The position numbers and the translations under genes were made by a program. Shown one piece after another: positions 50,722 through 59,459 of a stretch of DNA of 64,000 bases. The stretch's first letter is position 1. Each line of letters begins with the position of its first letter. The stretch is from Pleurocapsa minor GSE-CHR-MK 17-07R (lineage in GTDB: Bacteria > Chloroflexota > Anaerolineae > Aggregatilineales > Phototrophicaceae). The stretch covers positions 558,001 to 622,000 of the forward strand of contig JAHHHY010000001.1 of the NCBI GenBank assembly GCA_019359125.1, written 5' to 3'. The notes under the pieces were generated by a model. It did not search any database. It was not told where the DNA came from and saw only the letters and a list, made by a program, of their open reading frames with translations.

Positions 50722-51495
50722 ATGCTGGCCAAACGCGTTATCCCCTGCCTTGACGTGCTCAACGGGCGCGTCGTCAAAGGCGTCAATTTTATCGACCTGC
50801 GCGATGCGGGTGATCCGGTGGAACAGGCCATCGTGTATGACCGCGAAGGTGCCGATGAGCTGGTGTTTCTCGACATCACCGCCTCACATGAGGAACGCAA
50901 CACCACGCTGGACATGGTGCGCCACGTCGCCGACAGCATCTTTATCCCCTTCTGCGTGGGCGGCGGCATCCGCACCATTGAGGATATCCGCGCCACGCTG
51001 CTGGCCGGGGCCGACAAGGTGAGCATCAACAGTTCAGCGGTCAAAACGCCGGACCTGATTAATCAGGGTGCCTGGGGCTTCGGCAGCCAGTGTATCGTCG
51101 TCGCCATCGACCCGAAATGGACAGGCGAACGCTGGGAAGTTTTCATCAATGGCGGTCGCGTGAACACGGGTCTGGATGCTGTCGCGTGGGCAAAAGAGGT
51201 AGAGTCACGCGGCGCGGGCGAAATTCTGCTGACCAGCATGGACCGCGACGGCACCAAAGCTGGCTACAACATCCCGCTCACGAAGGCGATTTCCGAGGCT
51301 GTGTCGATTCCTGTGATCGCATCGGGCGGAGCCGGCAAGCCGGAACATTTCTACGAGGCGCTGACCACAGGCGGCGCCGATGCTGCGCTGGCCGCCAGCC
51401 TGTTTCACTACAATGAATTGCGCGTCGGCGACCTGAAGCGCTATCTGGATGAGCGCGGCGTGGATGTGCGCCTGACCGGATGGGAGCGCCTGTGA
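50722..51495 (+). CDS. hisF: Imidazole glycerol phosphate synthase, cyclase subunit HisF
   Basis: A 257-residue TIM barrel. It starts [19 protein letters not shown], where the Asp is catalytic; [12 protein letters not shown] and [11 protein letters not shown] are the phosphate loops, and the second catalytic Asp is in [12 protein letters not shown]. It joins PRFAR with ammonia from HisH to form IGP and AICAR; the AICAR can return to purine synthesis through PurH, also in this window. ATG 50722 has GAAAGGG upstream; the open frame before it overlaps hisA and is not used. Confidence 0.96.
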   Translation: MLAKRVIPCLDVLNGRVVKGVNFIDLRDAGDPVEQAIVYDREGADELVFLDITASHEERNTTLDMVRHVADSIFIPFCVGGGIRTIEDIRATLLAGADKVSINSSAVKTPDLINQGAWGFGSQCIVVAIDPKWTGERWEVFINGGRVNTGLDAVAWAKEVESRGAGEILLTSMDRDGTKAGYNIPLTKAISEAVSIPVIASGGAGKPEHFYEALTTGGADAALAASLFHYNELRVGDLKRYLDERGVDVRLTGWERL

Positions 51496-51833
51496 ACGCC
51501 GAGTTATTGCAACAGCTCAAATTTGGCGCAGACGGCCTGATTACGGCCGTCGTGCAGGATGCAGCGACGCTTCAGGTGCTGACAGTCGCCTACATGAATG
51601 CCGAATCGCTGCGCAAAACACTGGAGATTGGTGAGACCGTCTTCTGGAGCCGCAGTCGTCAGGAGCTGTGGCATAAAGGGGAAACCAGCGGCAACACCCA
51701 GCGCGTCGTCGAGATCCGCGTGGACTGCGATGCGGACGCGCTGCTGCTGCTGGTAGCACCCGCCGGGCCGGCCTGCCACACCGGCGCAGTTTCTTGTTTC
51801 TTTCGCAGCCTCACTCAGGAGCAAGGCGCATGA
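51492..51833 (+). CDS. hisI: Phosphoribosyl-AMP cyclohydrolase HisI
   Basis: A 113-residue single-domain cyclohydrolase. The conserved segments are [35 protein letters not shown] and the zinc site [10 protein letters not shown] with [13 protein letters not shown]. It opens the adenine ring of PR-AMP. The start is GTG 51492, which overlaps the hisF stop (GTGA) and has GGGAG five bases before it. Separate hisI and hisE genes, as here, are found in many bacteria; enteric bacteria have them fused. Confidence 0.94.
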   Translation: MNAELLQQLKFGADGLITAVVQDAATLQVLTVAYMNAESLRKTLEIGETVFWSRSRQELWHKGETSGNTQRVVEIRVDCDADALLLLVAPAGPACHTGAVSCFFRSLTQEQGA

Positions 51834-52117
51834 CCGACTTCCTTTATCGGCTGGAAGCCATCATTCAGGATCGCAAACAGAATCCCACTGGCAGCAGCTA
51901 TACCAACAAGCTGCTCAGTGAAGGCATGGCGCGCATGGCGCAAAAAGTGGGCGAAGAAGGCGTGGAAGTCGCCATCGCTGCTCTGGCCCAGGGGCGGACC
52001 GAACAGATCGGTGAAATCAGCGACCTGATGTATCACACGCTGGTGATGATGGCGGCGCTGGATATCACGCTCGACGACGTGTCGGCCGAGCTGGAACGCC
52101 GCCATTCGAAGCGTTAG
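51830..52117 (+). CDS. hisE: Phosphoribosyl-ATP diphosphatase HisE
   Basis: A 95-residue all-helical protein of the MazG-like fold. [20 protein letters not shown] and [10 protein letters not shown] with the acidic residues for magnesium, then [14 protein letters not shown], match HisE. It removes pyrophosphate from PR-ATP, the second step of histidine synthesis. The ATG at 51830 overlaps the hisI stop; an upstream in-frame ATG at 51794 lies inside hisI. It ends the operon; hisG, hisD, hisC and hisB are not in the window. The stop shares TTAG with the convergent TIR gene. Confidence 0.93.
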   Translation: MTDFLYRLEAIIQDRKQNPTGSSYTNKLLSEGMARMAQKVGEEGVEVAIAALAQGRTEQIGEISDLMYHTLVMMAALDITLDDVSAELERRHSKR

Positions 52118-53304
52118 CCGGGCAGCACCGGGATGAGATAGTAGTCATCCGGCAGGGCGCCCTCGGCCGCCCACCCGCGCACGAATCCGTCGGCTGTTTC
52201 GATGAACCACCACAGGAATTGATTGCGGCACACAGGCGTCCCTTTGATGAAGATGGCGCTGTTCTCACGGATCTGGGCAATCACCAGCCCGGCCGGCTCG
52301 TTGCGGATATTCATGTCCAGCATGCTCTGGTCCGGGCTGGGCGCGATGACAGCCGCCATGCCATTATTCAGGCGGCTGACCGGCGCACCCGGACAGGCGA
52401 TACTCACCGGCGTGAGCGACGGAATCGGCGTCGGCGTCTGAGTCGCATTCTCCGTGGGCAGAATCGTCCCCAGCGCGATGGCGGTGGCCGTGGCCGCGCC
52501 AGACGTGCGCGTTGCGCGCAGGGTGTTCAGGCGATTCGGCGTCGGCGTCGGTGTGAAGGATTCCGCCGTCTCCGTCAACACGGCTGCGGTCGCGTTAATG
52601 GCATCGAAGGTGGGCGCAAATTCAGTCAGCGCCAGTTCGGTCTCAGCCAGGAAGATGGCCATTTGCTCGGTCGATGTCAGATCGGCATCCCCCACAAACG
52701 GGCGCGGCGTGCGCGTGCTGGTTGGGCCGCTGGCGACCCGCGTCTGTGTTTGTTGGAGGCCAGTCAGCGTCCCTGGCTGTGAGGCCAGAAGCAGCAGCAG
52801 CACGACCAGCGCGATGATGACCAGCCCGCCCCCAATCAGCCATGGCAGCGTGATTTGCTGGCGCAGGCGCTCCATCGAGGTAATGGCGACAGGCTGTTTC
52901 GGCGAAGGCTTGTCCAGCATGATCGATTTCAGTGCAAACTGATGCACCAGGTCGGCCAGCGCCTCATCAAACGGCCGGTTGTCGAATCGAATGTACTGCA
53001 CGCGGCTGAGCTGGAAATGTATTTTGGTCTGCTGCAGCAGAATCGGAATGAGCGGCTTTTTGTTGTCGAGGATATACTGCCATTCATCTTCCACATTGTG
53101 CGATGCCATCGATGTGGGCGTGATGATGACGATGCCCGCATCGCACACATCCAGCCCTTGCTGAATGGCGGTGCTCCATTTCATGCCAGCGGGGATATCA
53201 TCTACGTCGATCCATACGTCGGCCCCAAGGTCTGACAGGGATTTCGCAAGCTGACGAGCAAATTTCTCGTCTTTTCGGCTGTAACTGATGAAGATATTCG
53301 CCAT
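52114..53304 (-). CDS. TIR-domain, single-pass membrane protein with external SH3-like domain
   Basis: A 396-residue protein. Residues 1-135 are a TIR domain: NIFISYSRKDEKFARQLAKS, WIDVDDIPAGMKW and VEDEWQYILDNKKPLIPILL, with Glu74 in the place of the catalytic Glu of NAD-cleaving TIR domains. One transmembrane helix lies at about 158-181 (LIGGGLVIIALVVLLLLLAS). Outside is a long Thr/Ala-rich linker and a C-terminal SH3b-like domain (about 305-390) with two Cys. The topology is that of a receptor whose outside part could sense cell wall and whose inside part could degrade NAD or form a scaffold. It stands alone, convergent with hisE. Confidence 0.85.
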   Translation of the reverse strand: MANIFISYSRKDEKFARQLAKSLSDLGADVWIDVDDIPAGMKWSTAIQQGLDVCDAGIVIITPTSMASHNVEDEWQYILDNKKPLIPILLQQTKIHFQLSRVQYIRFDNRPFDEALADLVHQFALKSIMLDKPSPKQPVAITSMERLRQQITLPWLIGGGLVIIALVVLLLLLASQPGTLTGLQQTQTRVASGPTSTRTPRPFVGDADLTSTEQMAIFLAETELALTEFAPTFDAINATAAVLTETAESFTPTPTPNRLNTLRATRTSGAATATAIALGTILPTENATQTPTPIPSLTPVSIACPGAPVSRLNNGMAAVIAPSPDQSMLDMNIRNEPAGLVIAQIRENSAIFIKGTPVCRNQFLWWFIETADGFVRGWAAEGALPDDYYLIPVLPG

Positions 53305-53413
53305 AGCGGCCCTGGCCAGACTTGAGTTCTCAGGATAACGTATCGCACCAGTGTAGCATCATGACGCATTCTGTGCTGTAACAATCCGCATCCACAACCA
53401 AGGAATCCCGATT

Positions 53414-53827
53414 ATGCCCCCCAGTGACCGCTTCGTTGCAGAAACCCGATTTCATGTGCGCTACGCTGAAACCGATGCCATGGGCATCGTGCATCATGCC
53501 AGCTATATCGTCTATTTCGAGGAAGGCCGCAGCGCCTATGCGCGCGCCCGTGGCAGTTCATACGCTGAATTTGAGGCCACAGGGGTGGCGCTGGCCGTTA
53601 TCGAGGTCAATGCGCGCTATCTCAGGCCGATGCGCTACGACCAGGTCGTCGTGCTGCACACATGGCTGGAAGAAATCAGAAGCCGTGGCCTGACATTCGC
53701 CTACGAAATCACCGAAGAAGCCAGCGGCATCGTGTGCGTCAGTGGGCAGACGCGTCATGTGTGCATCAATGGTGAAGGCCGCGCCAGCATGCTGCCGGAA
53801 CAATGGCGCAAGTGGACATTGGCCTGA
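53414..53827 (+). CDS. YbgC-type acyl-CoA thioesterase
   Basis: A 137-residue hotdog-fold enzyme. The active-site segment RYAETDAMGIVHHASYIVYF carries the catalytic Asp21 and His27-28 of 4-hydroxybenzoyl-CoA thioesterase/YbgC proteins. It hydrolyses short or aromatic acyl-CoA in the cytoplasm. The gene lies 96 bases before an acyl-CoA ligase on the same strand, which makes a shared role in acyl-CoA turnover plausible. The start is ATG 53414, preceded by AAGGAA. Confidence 0.88.
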   Translation: MPPSDRFVAETRFHVRYAETDAMGIVHHASYIVYFEEGRSAYARARGSSYAEFEATGVALAVIEVNARYLRPMRYDQVVVLHTWLEEIRSRGLTFAYEITEEASGIVCVSGQTRHVCINGEGRASMLPEQWRKWTLA

Positions 53828-53923
53828 AAGAATTGGGCATCTTTGCCGAGTGTTTAGAGGCAGAAGCAGCAAAAGTCGATATACTTCAGGTAGTAGACAT
53901 TTATTTCTTAATGGAGATGCTTG

Positions 53924-55696
53924 ATGGTCACTTATGCAGAGAAACCCTGGCTTAAAGTATACGCAGATAAAGTCCCGCATTCCCTGGCGCCGTACCCCGA
54001 AACAACCCTGCATCAGATGCTGCGCGAAGCCGCGGCGAAACATCCCCAGTCACCCGCCCTGTATACCAGCGCCAGACTGCCCGTCGTCGGGCGTATCTCA
54101 AAAGTCATCACCTATGGCGAGCTGGACGACCTGACCGACCGGTTTGCGGCCGCGCTGCTGGCGATGGGGCTTCAGAAAGGCGACCGCGTCGCCCTGGTAA
54201 TGCCCAATATTGCTGGCTTTCTGATTGCCTATTACGGCGTGCTGAAAGCGGGCGGCGTGGTGGCAGCCACCAACCCCACCTACCCGTCCGAGCGCATGGC
54301 GCATCAGATCAACGACAGCGGCGCGCGCATCGTCGTGTGCATGTCGATGTATTACCGCATGGTCGATGGTTTCCGCAGCCAGACACAGATTCAGAAAGTC
54401 ATCGTCACCAATGTCAAAGACTGGCTGCCCACGCCAGCGCGCATCCTGTTTGGTATCGCCAAGGAAAAGAAAGGCGGCCATTTCGTCGAGGCGCTGTCAC
54501 CGGGGGACGAATGGATGCTCGATGTGCTGGAGCGTCATGCCGGGCAGAAGCCAAACGTTTCGGTGAGCCATAACGATCTGGCTATTTTCCAGTACACGGG
54601 TGGCACAACCGGCGTCGCCAAAGCAGCCGCATCAGCCCACAAAGCGCTGGTCGCCAATATGCTGCATTGTCGCGAATTCCTGAAAGCAGCCGACCTCACA
54701 TCTGGCAACCAGCAGGTGTTTCTTGGGGCCATCCCCATGTTTCATGCCTATGGCATCGTCACCGTGGTCAGCTTCGCCATCTCGATCGGCGGCTCGATCA
54801 CACTGGTGCCCAACGCGCGCGACATCCCCGATCTGCTCGATGTCATCAACACCTTCAAGCCGTCGATCTTCATGGGCGTGCCGGCGCTCTACAACGCCGT
54901 GAACAATCACCCGCTGGTGACCAGCGGCAAGGTGAGCCTGGGCTCGATTCGCGCCTGCATCAGCGGGTCAGCGCCGCTGTCCTCCACGACCAAGCAGGAA
55001 TTCGAGCGCCTCAGCGGCGGCAAGCTGCTGGAAGGCTACGGCATGAGCGAGATGCCCACGGCCAGCCATTCAAATCCGTTTTTCGGCGAGAATCGTGAAG
55101 GCTCGATCGGCATCCCCTTCCCCGATGTCGAATGCCGGATCGTCAGCCTGGAAGACCACACGGTGGAGGTTCCCCCCGGCGAAATTGGCGAACTGGTGAT
55201 GACCGGCCCGCATCTGATGGAAGGCTATCACAACCAGCCCGAAGAAACCGCCAACAGCATCCGCGTCGTGGACGGGAAACGCTGGCTGTACACGGGCGAT
55301 ATTGCGCGCATGGACGAGGATGGCTATTTCTATATCGTCGACCGCAAGAAGGACATGGCGCTGATTGGCGGCTACAACGTGTATCCGAACAACATCGACA
55401 AGGTGCTGCTCCAGCACCCGTCTGTGCTTGAGGCAGGCGTGGCCGCAGTGCCACACCCGTCAAAGACAGGCCAGGAGATGCTGAAGGCGTGGATCGTGCT
55501 CAAGCCGGGGCATTCGGCAACTGCCGAGGAGCTGATGGACTTTGCCAGCAAATATCTGGTGCGCTATGAAGTGCCCACGCGCTTTGAATTTATCGACAGC
55601 CTGCCTAAGACATCGGTGGGCAAGACGCTGCGTCGCGAGCTGGTGCGCATGGAGCGGGATGCACAAGCCAAAAATGCATCCTCTGCCAGTCGCTGA
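53924..55696 (+). CDS. Long-chain acyl-CoA ligase (FadD-like)
   Basis: A 590-residue adenylate-forming enzyme. The AMP-binding motif is IFQYTGGTTGVAKAA; further ANL-family motifs are GYGMSEMPTASH (A5), YTGDIARMDEDGYFYIVDR (A7 and A8) and the C-terminal Lys in PKTSVGKTLRREL, which acts in adenylation. It activates fatty acids with ATP and CoA for degradation or lipid synthesis. The chain-length preference is not readable. ATG 53924 follows GGAG; TTG 53921 is an alternative. It lies after the thioesterase gene. Confidence 0.92.
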   Translation: MVTYAEKPWLKVYADKVPHSLAPYPETTLHQMLREAAAKHPQSPALYTSARLPVVGRISKVITYGELDDLTDRFAAALLAMGLQKGDRVALVMPNIAGFLIAYYGVLKAGGVVAATNPTYPSERMAHQINDSGARIVVCMSMYYRMVDGFRSQTQIQKVIVTNVKDWLPTPARILFGIAKEKKGGHFVEALSPGDEWMLDVLERHAGQKPNVSVSHNDLAIFQYTGGTTGVAKAAASAHKALVANMLHCREFLKAADLTSGNQQVFLGAIPMFHAYGIVTVVSFAISIGGSITLVPNARDIPDLLDVINTFKPSIFMGVPALYNAVNNHPLVTSGKVSLGSIRACISGSAPLSSTTKQEFERLSGGKLLEGYGMSEMPTASHSNPFFGENREGSIGIPFPDVECRIVSLEDHTVEVPPGEIGELVMTGPHLMEGYHNQPEETANSIRVVDGKRWLYTGDIARMDEDGYFYIVDRKKDMALIGGYNVYPNNIDKVLLQHPSVLEAGVAAVPHPSKTGQEMLKAWIVLKPGHSATAEELMDFASKYLVRYEVPTRFEFIDSLPKTSVGKTLRRELVRMERDAQAKNASSASR

Positions 55697-55709
55697 GGTT
55701 TCGCATAGC

Positions 55710-56261
55710 TCAGGGCGCGGGCCTGTCAACGGGAGCTTCCCAGCCACCCCGGTAATAGGCCCGTGCCGGAGCGCGGCTCATATACCACACCACATACAAC
55801 GGCACCAGCACCTGCGCGCCGATCACCCCGCATGACAACTGGCGCGACAGATCAGCGCCAGAGTCGAGTGCTGCCGACTGGGCCGATACGATTGTGACGA
55901 CGAGGGAAATCAGGCTTAGCGTCAGCACAGCCAGCACAAAGGCCAGACGAACGCGTGGGCGGCGCACGCGCCATGCCAGCACGCACAGCACCAGAAAGCC
56001 CAGCGCCAGCGCGGCCTGGACGCCCGCAGAGACAGGGTTCACGCCCAGAAAGTCGCCCCCCACCTGAATGGCCGCCTGACCATTATCATCCTGCCCGGCA
56101 GGGAAATTCATCAGGCCGCTTTGCACGCGCGTCTGCACCAGCACGATCGCGCCGATCTGCATCAGCGGCAAAATCCCAAACAGCAGCGCGCTGGCCCCAA
56201 TGGCCAGCATCATCCCCAGCGTACGGGGCGGTTTATCAGCATTAAGTGCCATGTTTGTCAC
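55710..56261 (-). CDS. Four-helix membrane protein of unknown function
   Basis: A 183-residue protein with four predicted helices at about residues 15-40, 80-97, 105-127 and 140-162. An external loop of about 40 residues (FPAGQDDNGQAAIQVGG) lies between the first two. No conserved motif is recognised. It is divergent from the BTAD regulator and convergent with the acyl-CoA ligase gene, with short gaps, so it is probably transcribed alone from the 93-base gap upstream. Confidence 0.65.
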   Translation of the reverse strand: MTNMALNADKPPRTLGMMLAIGASALLFGILPLMQIGAIVLVQTRVQSGLMNFPAGQDDNGQAAIQVGGDFLGVNPVSAGVQAALALGFLVLCVLAWRVRRPRVRLAFVLAVLTLSLISLVVTIVSAQSAALDSGADLSRQLSCGVIGAQVLVPLYVVWYMSRAPARAYYRGGWEAPVDRPAP

Positions 56262-56271
56262 TTTACCTTTC

Positions 56272-56335
56272 GATAGTAAGTATTAGCTTGCGACATACTT
56301 ATCATCGGGTTACACTGAGGACATTGGATAGTAAG
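56272..56335 (+). repeat. Direct repeat flanking the BTAD regulator promoter
   Basis: GATAGTAAG occurs at 56272-56280 and again at 56327-56335, 55 bases apart (about five helical turns), on each side of the promoter. Such spacing is compatible with one dimeric or multimeric regulator binding both copies. Confidence 0.5.
56288..56316 (+). promoter_or_regulatory. Candidate promoter of the BTAD regulator gene
   Basis: TTGCGA (56288-56293), 17 bases and TACACT (56311-56316) precede the ATG at 56355 by 38 bases. Each box matches consensus at four of six positions. Confidence 0.5.
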
Positions 56336-56354
56336 GTAGCGTGAGGCCAAATCA

Positions 56355-57629
56355 ATGTCGCGATTGCTGGAACTATTAGAACCCGTTCAAGCCCAGTTTG
56401 ATCATTACCGGCAGCGCGGTGGATTCCTGTTGCTGCATCCGCGCAGCAAATACCGTTCCGTGCTGGTGGCAAATCTGCTGCGCGACCAGCCTTATCCTGT
56501 GTTTTATTATGCGCTGGGCACGGACGACGTGCACCTTTCTGCCCTGCTGCGCGGCATCACCCAGATTCTGAGCGCCCAGCATCCGCTGTTCGGACGTCAC
56601 ACACAGCTTCACGCGCTGGGCGCCAGCAATAACCTGCGCGAACTGGCCACCGCATTTTCCAATGATTTGAATGAATTGTGCGCGGAACCGTACGTGCTGA
56701 TTCTGGACGAATTCGACCGATGCGATGCCGCCGATGATATCCAGATCTTTCTCGAATATCTGGTGGACGTGCTTCCCAGCCAGTGCACTGTCGTCTTCAA
56801 CAGCCGCACCATTCCCAGAATTTCATGGATCTCCATCCTCGCCAAAAACCGTGCAGTCATGCTGGACGATGAAGCGCTGGTTCGCGAAAACTTCTATGAC
56901 AGCACGCCCAGGAACGAACCCGTGCTCAGCGTGAGCGCGTTTGGCCCGGGCTTTGTGCTGCTGGACGATGACCCGATCGAGTCCTGGGAAGGCCATCTGC
57001 CGCGCCTGCTGTTTTTCTTCTCGCTCGATCGCCCCGTCATCACCCGTTCCGAGATTTGCAGCGCCTTCTGGCCGGATCTGGCAGTGGACCAGGCCGTCAA
57101 CGTGTTTCACGTGACCAAGCGCCGCCTGCATAAGGCGCTCAACATGGACGTGCTGGTTCACGAAGACGGCTATTACCGCATGAACGGCGACATCCGCATG
57201 GACTATGATATCGCCAATTTTGTCAGCCGGCTGATCGATGCCCGCGAATCCACCGGCGCAGAACAATTTGAGCACTACAGCGCTGCTGCTGACCTGTATC
57301 AGTCACCCTACCTGCACGGCTATTCAGATCACTGGATCAAAATGCGCCGTGGGGACTTCAGCAAGGGCTATCTGGAAGCCCTGAAAAACCTGGCGGAGTA
57401 TCGCATCGGTGAGTCGCGGCTGGAAGTGGCGCTCAACCTGCTGCTGCGCGCCCTGCACGAAACCGAAGACGATGAATCGCTGCACCGCCAGGTCATGCGC
57501 CTGTACACGCAGCTGGGCCGCCGCAGCGAAGCAGTCACCCATTTCAAGACGCTGGAAGCCTCGCTGCACAAGCGTAACCAGCTGCCAGCCCGCGAGACCA
57601 TCGACCTGTATACAGAAATTATGGCCTGA
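56355..57629 (+). CDS. ATPase-like regulator with winged-helix and BTAD domains
   Basis: A 424-residue protein. Residues 1-205 resemble an AAA/STAND ATPase: Walker B reads VLILDEFDRCD, but the place of Walker A is LLLHPRSKYRSVLV, without GK(T/S), so nucleotide hydrolysis is doubtful. Residues 215-285 form an OmpR-like winged helix (LFFFSLDRPVITRSEICSAF and VFHVTKRRLHKALN), and 285-424 a bacterial transcription activation domain with tetratricopeptide-like helices. This is a SARP/MalT-like arrangement in reverse order. Such proteins activate transcription at direct repeats. Its promoter is flanked by a 9-bp direct repeat, suggesting control of its own gene. Confidence 0.75.
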   Translation: MSRLLELLEPVQAQFDHYRQRGGFLLLHPRSKYRSVLVANLLRDQPYPVFYYALGTDDVHLSALLRGITQILSAQHPLFGRHTQLHALGASNNLRELATAFSNDLNELCAEPYVLILDEFDRCDAADDIQIFLEYLVDVLPSQCTVVFNSRTIPRISWISILAKNRAVMLDDEALVRENFYDSTPRNEPVLSVSAFGPGFVLLDDDPIESWEGHLPRLLFFFSLDRPVITRSEICSAFWPDLAVDQAVNVFHVTKRRLHKALNMDVLVHEDGYYRMNGDIRMDYDIANFVSRLIDARESTGAEQFEHYSAAADLYQSPYLHGYSDHWIKMRRGDFSKGYLEALKNLAEYRIGESRLEVALNLLLRALHETEDDESLHRQVMRLYTQLGRRSEAVTHFKTLEASLHKRNQLPARETIDLYTEIMA

Positions 57630-59072
57630 TTAAGACGAGAACGAAATAATCGTCCACTCCATCGGATCTATCGGCGTGCCGTTCACCCACATCTCCCAGT
57701 GCAGATGTGGCCCGGACACACGACCGCTGGATCCGATGGTGCCGATCACCTGCCCTGTCTGAACCAGATCCCCCGGCCGCACATACTGTTCGGTTTGATG
57801 CCAGTAGCCGCTGTAGACGCCCCAACCATGATCGATGACCGTCGCCAGCCCGCGAATATTCAGCATATCGGCCAGCACCACACGCCCTGCCGCTGGCGCA
57901 AATACAGGCGTGCCCGGTGCGCCGCCAAAGTCCGTCCCCAGATGCACGCGAATCGTGCTGCCCGCATTGTAAGAACGCGAATTGCCAAATCCGCTGGTGA
58001 TGGTGGCGGCCGCTGGCAACCCAAACTGGCCCTCAAAATAGCGTTCCGGATTAAACTGGCTCATGAAAGCGCGTAGCGTATTTTCCTCAGCCTGCTCCAC
58101 GCCCGGATCGAGCAGGATATTGCTGTCGCCTGTCACCAGGATGTCTTCCGCCAGCACATAGCCCCCGGCAGCCACGCGCACGTTCGCGCTCATGGTATAG
58201 TTGTTTCCGGCGCTGTCCATGATTGAAAAGTCTGCTGGATAGATGCCGGGTTGGGTCCCAACCGGGACACCCATCAGCCCGATAAAGAGCAGATTATCGG
58301 CGGTACTGAAATTCAGCGTCTGACTGAGCATCGTGCCTGTCAAAGCAATGGGTTGGTTACTGACTACACGAAATCTCGCCGTCTGACCCTCGGTCAGCAC
58401 AATAGGCAAAATGTCAAACGAGGCTATCGGCGGCGGCAATCCGTCTACGATCTGCGGCGGTGTGACGCCTGGAATAATCAGCGTTTGGTTTGGGTAGATC
58501 ACCTGGGGATTTTCGAGGCTGTTGGCGCTGACAATGGTGGCCAGTTCCACGCCATAGGTCTGCGCAATACGAAAAAGCGTCTCACCCGGCACAACCGTAT
58601 GGGTCACAATCGACGTCACCTCAGGCGCGACGCTTTGGCCTGCGGCAGGCGCAGGCGTTGGCGCCAGGAGGCCCACGTTCAACACCAGCCCGATATAAAT
58701 GGTGGTATCTGGCAGGTTATTTAACTGCATGATCGCTTCGGGGGTAGTGCCGTAGGCAGACGCAATCGCTGCAAGTGACTCACCGGGACGCACAATATGC
58801 AGCCCGGAAGATGGGCCGGCGTCCACACCCGAAATAGGCACCAGCAGGCGCTGGCCCACCTCAAGGCTTGAGGGGTCGAGCAGGTTATTCAGCCGGGCGA
58901 TGACATCAGCGGTGGTGTCGTATAAGTCAGCAATCGCGGTCAGATACTCCCCGCGCTGCACCACGTGAATCGTCACCGTCAGTTGTGATTCAGAGTCCTG
59001 TGCCTGAATGGAAATACCTGCACAGCCCAGCAGGACGATGCAAAGCAGACAAATGCGCCTGACCACAGCCAT
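57630..59072 (-). CDS. LysM-domain M23 metallopeptidase (peptidoglycan endopeptidase)
   Basis: A 480-residue exported protein. A signal peptide (ICLLCIVLLGCAGISIQAQ) is followed by three LysM domains (about 35-80, 95-140 and 170-215), a beta-rich middle region and a C-terminal M23 domain with zinc-binding HLGTDFGG and HLHWEMW. The domain order and the metal ligands predict active cleavage of peptide crosslinks in peptidoglycan, on the outside of the membrane. ATG 59072 has GAAAAGG upstream; an in-frame start at 59189 lies inside the DUF192 gene. It is the last gene of a three-gene operon and abuts the convergent regulator gene. Confidence 0.9.
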   Translation of the reverse strand: MAVVRRICLLCIVLLGCAGISIQAQDSESQLTVTIHVVQRGEYLTAIADLYDTTADVIARLNNLLDPSSLEVGQRLLVPISGVDAGPSSGLHIVRPGESLAAIASAYGTTPEAIMQLNNLPDTTIYIGLVLNVGLLAPTPAPAAGQSVAPEVTSIVTHTVVPGETLFRIAQTYGVELATIVSANSLENPQVIYPNQTLIIPGVTPPQIVDGLPPPIASFDILPIVLTEGQTARFRVVSNQPIALTGTMLSQTLNFSTADNLLFIGLMGVPVGTQPGIYPADFSIMDSAGNNYTMSANVRVAAGGYVLAEDILVTGDSNILLDPGVEQAEENTLRAFMSQFNPERYFEGQFGLPAAATITSGFGNSRSYNAGSTIRVHLGTDFGGAPGTPVFAPAAGRVVLADMLNIRGLATVIDHGWGVYSGYWHQTEQYVRPGDLVQTGQVIGTIGSSGRVSGPHLHWEMWVNGTPIDPMEWTIISFSS

Positions 59073-59074
59073 GC

Positions 59075-59449
59075 TCAAGCCTTTTCTTGGAAAGTGAGCA
59101 CGTCCCCCACGTTCACCTGGTCCAGAATTTCGGGCAGTGCCTCGATAAAGTCGCGTGCAGGCGCCTTTGGTCCATAGAATGGACGCCACGGCCTGGCGAG
59201 TACTTTATCAACCACACGTCCCGACGCATCTACCCACAGCACCCCGATGCTGAAGAAGACGAAGAACATATGAATGGACGTATGAGAAGTTCCCTCGCGG
59301 CCTGTGATGAACCACAGCCCGCGTCCGCTGGGCAGGCCGCGCGAAAATTGCAGGCCTTTCAGGTGTGACCAGAAAGACCTGCACGCAACAGCCGGATCGA
59401 GCACTATCTGGTTTGTCGTCGTGTTGGTCACGACATAAGTTGCAGCCAT
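59075..59449 (-). CDS. DUF192 family protein
   Basis: A 124-residue protein of the DUF192 family: FWSHLKGLQFSRGLPSGRGL, then a conserved-type SIHMFFVFFSIGVLWVDASG, and VGDVLTFQ at the end. Most DUF192 proteins are exported; this one lacks a signal peptide, so it appears to be cytoplasmic or translated from a missed start. The function of the family is unknown. It lies between LysM genes, ten bases after the upstream stop and two bases before the M23 gene, so all three are read together. Confidence 0.8.
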   Translation of the reverse strand: MAATYVVTNTTTNQIVLDPAVACRSFWSHLKGLQFSRGLPSGRGLWFITGREGTSHTSIHMFFVFFSIGVLWVDASGRVVDKVLARPWRPFYGPKAPARDFIEALPEILDQVNVGDVLTFQEKA

Positions 59450-59459
59450 TGACAATCGC

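Noticed and set aside
59073-59189. 39-residue N-terminal extension of the M23 endopeptidase
   Set aside because: It would overlap the DUF192 gene and place the signal peptide internally; ATG 59072 has its own ribosome binding site.
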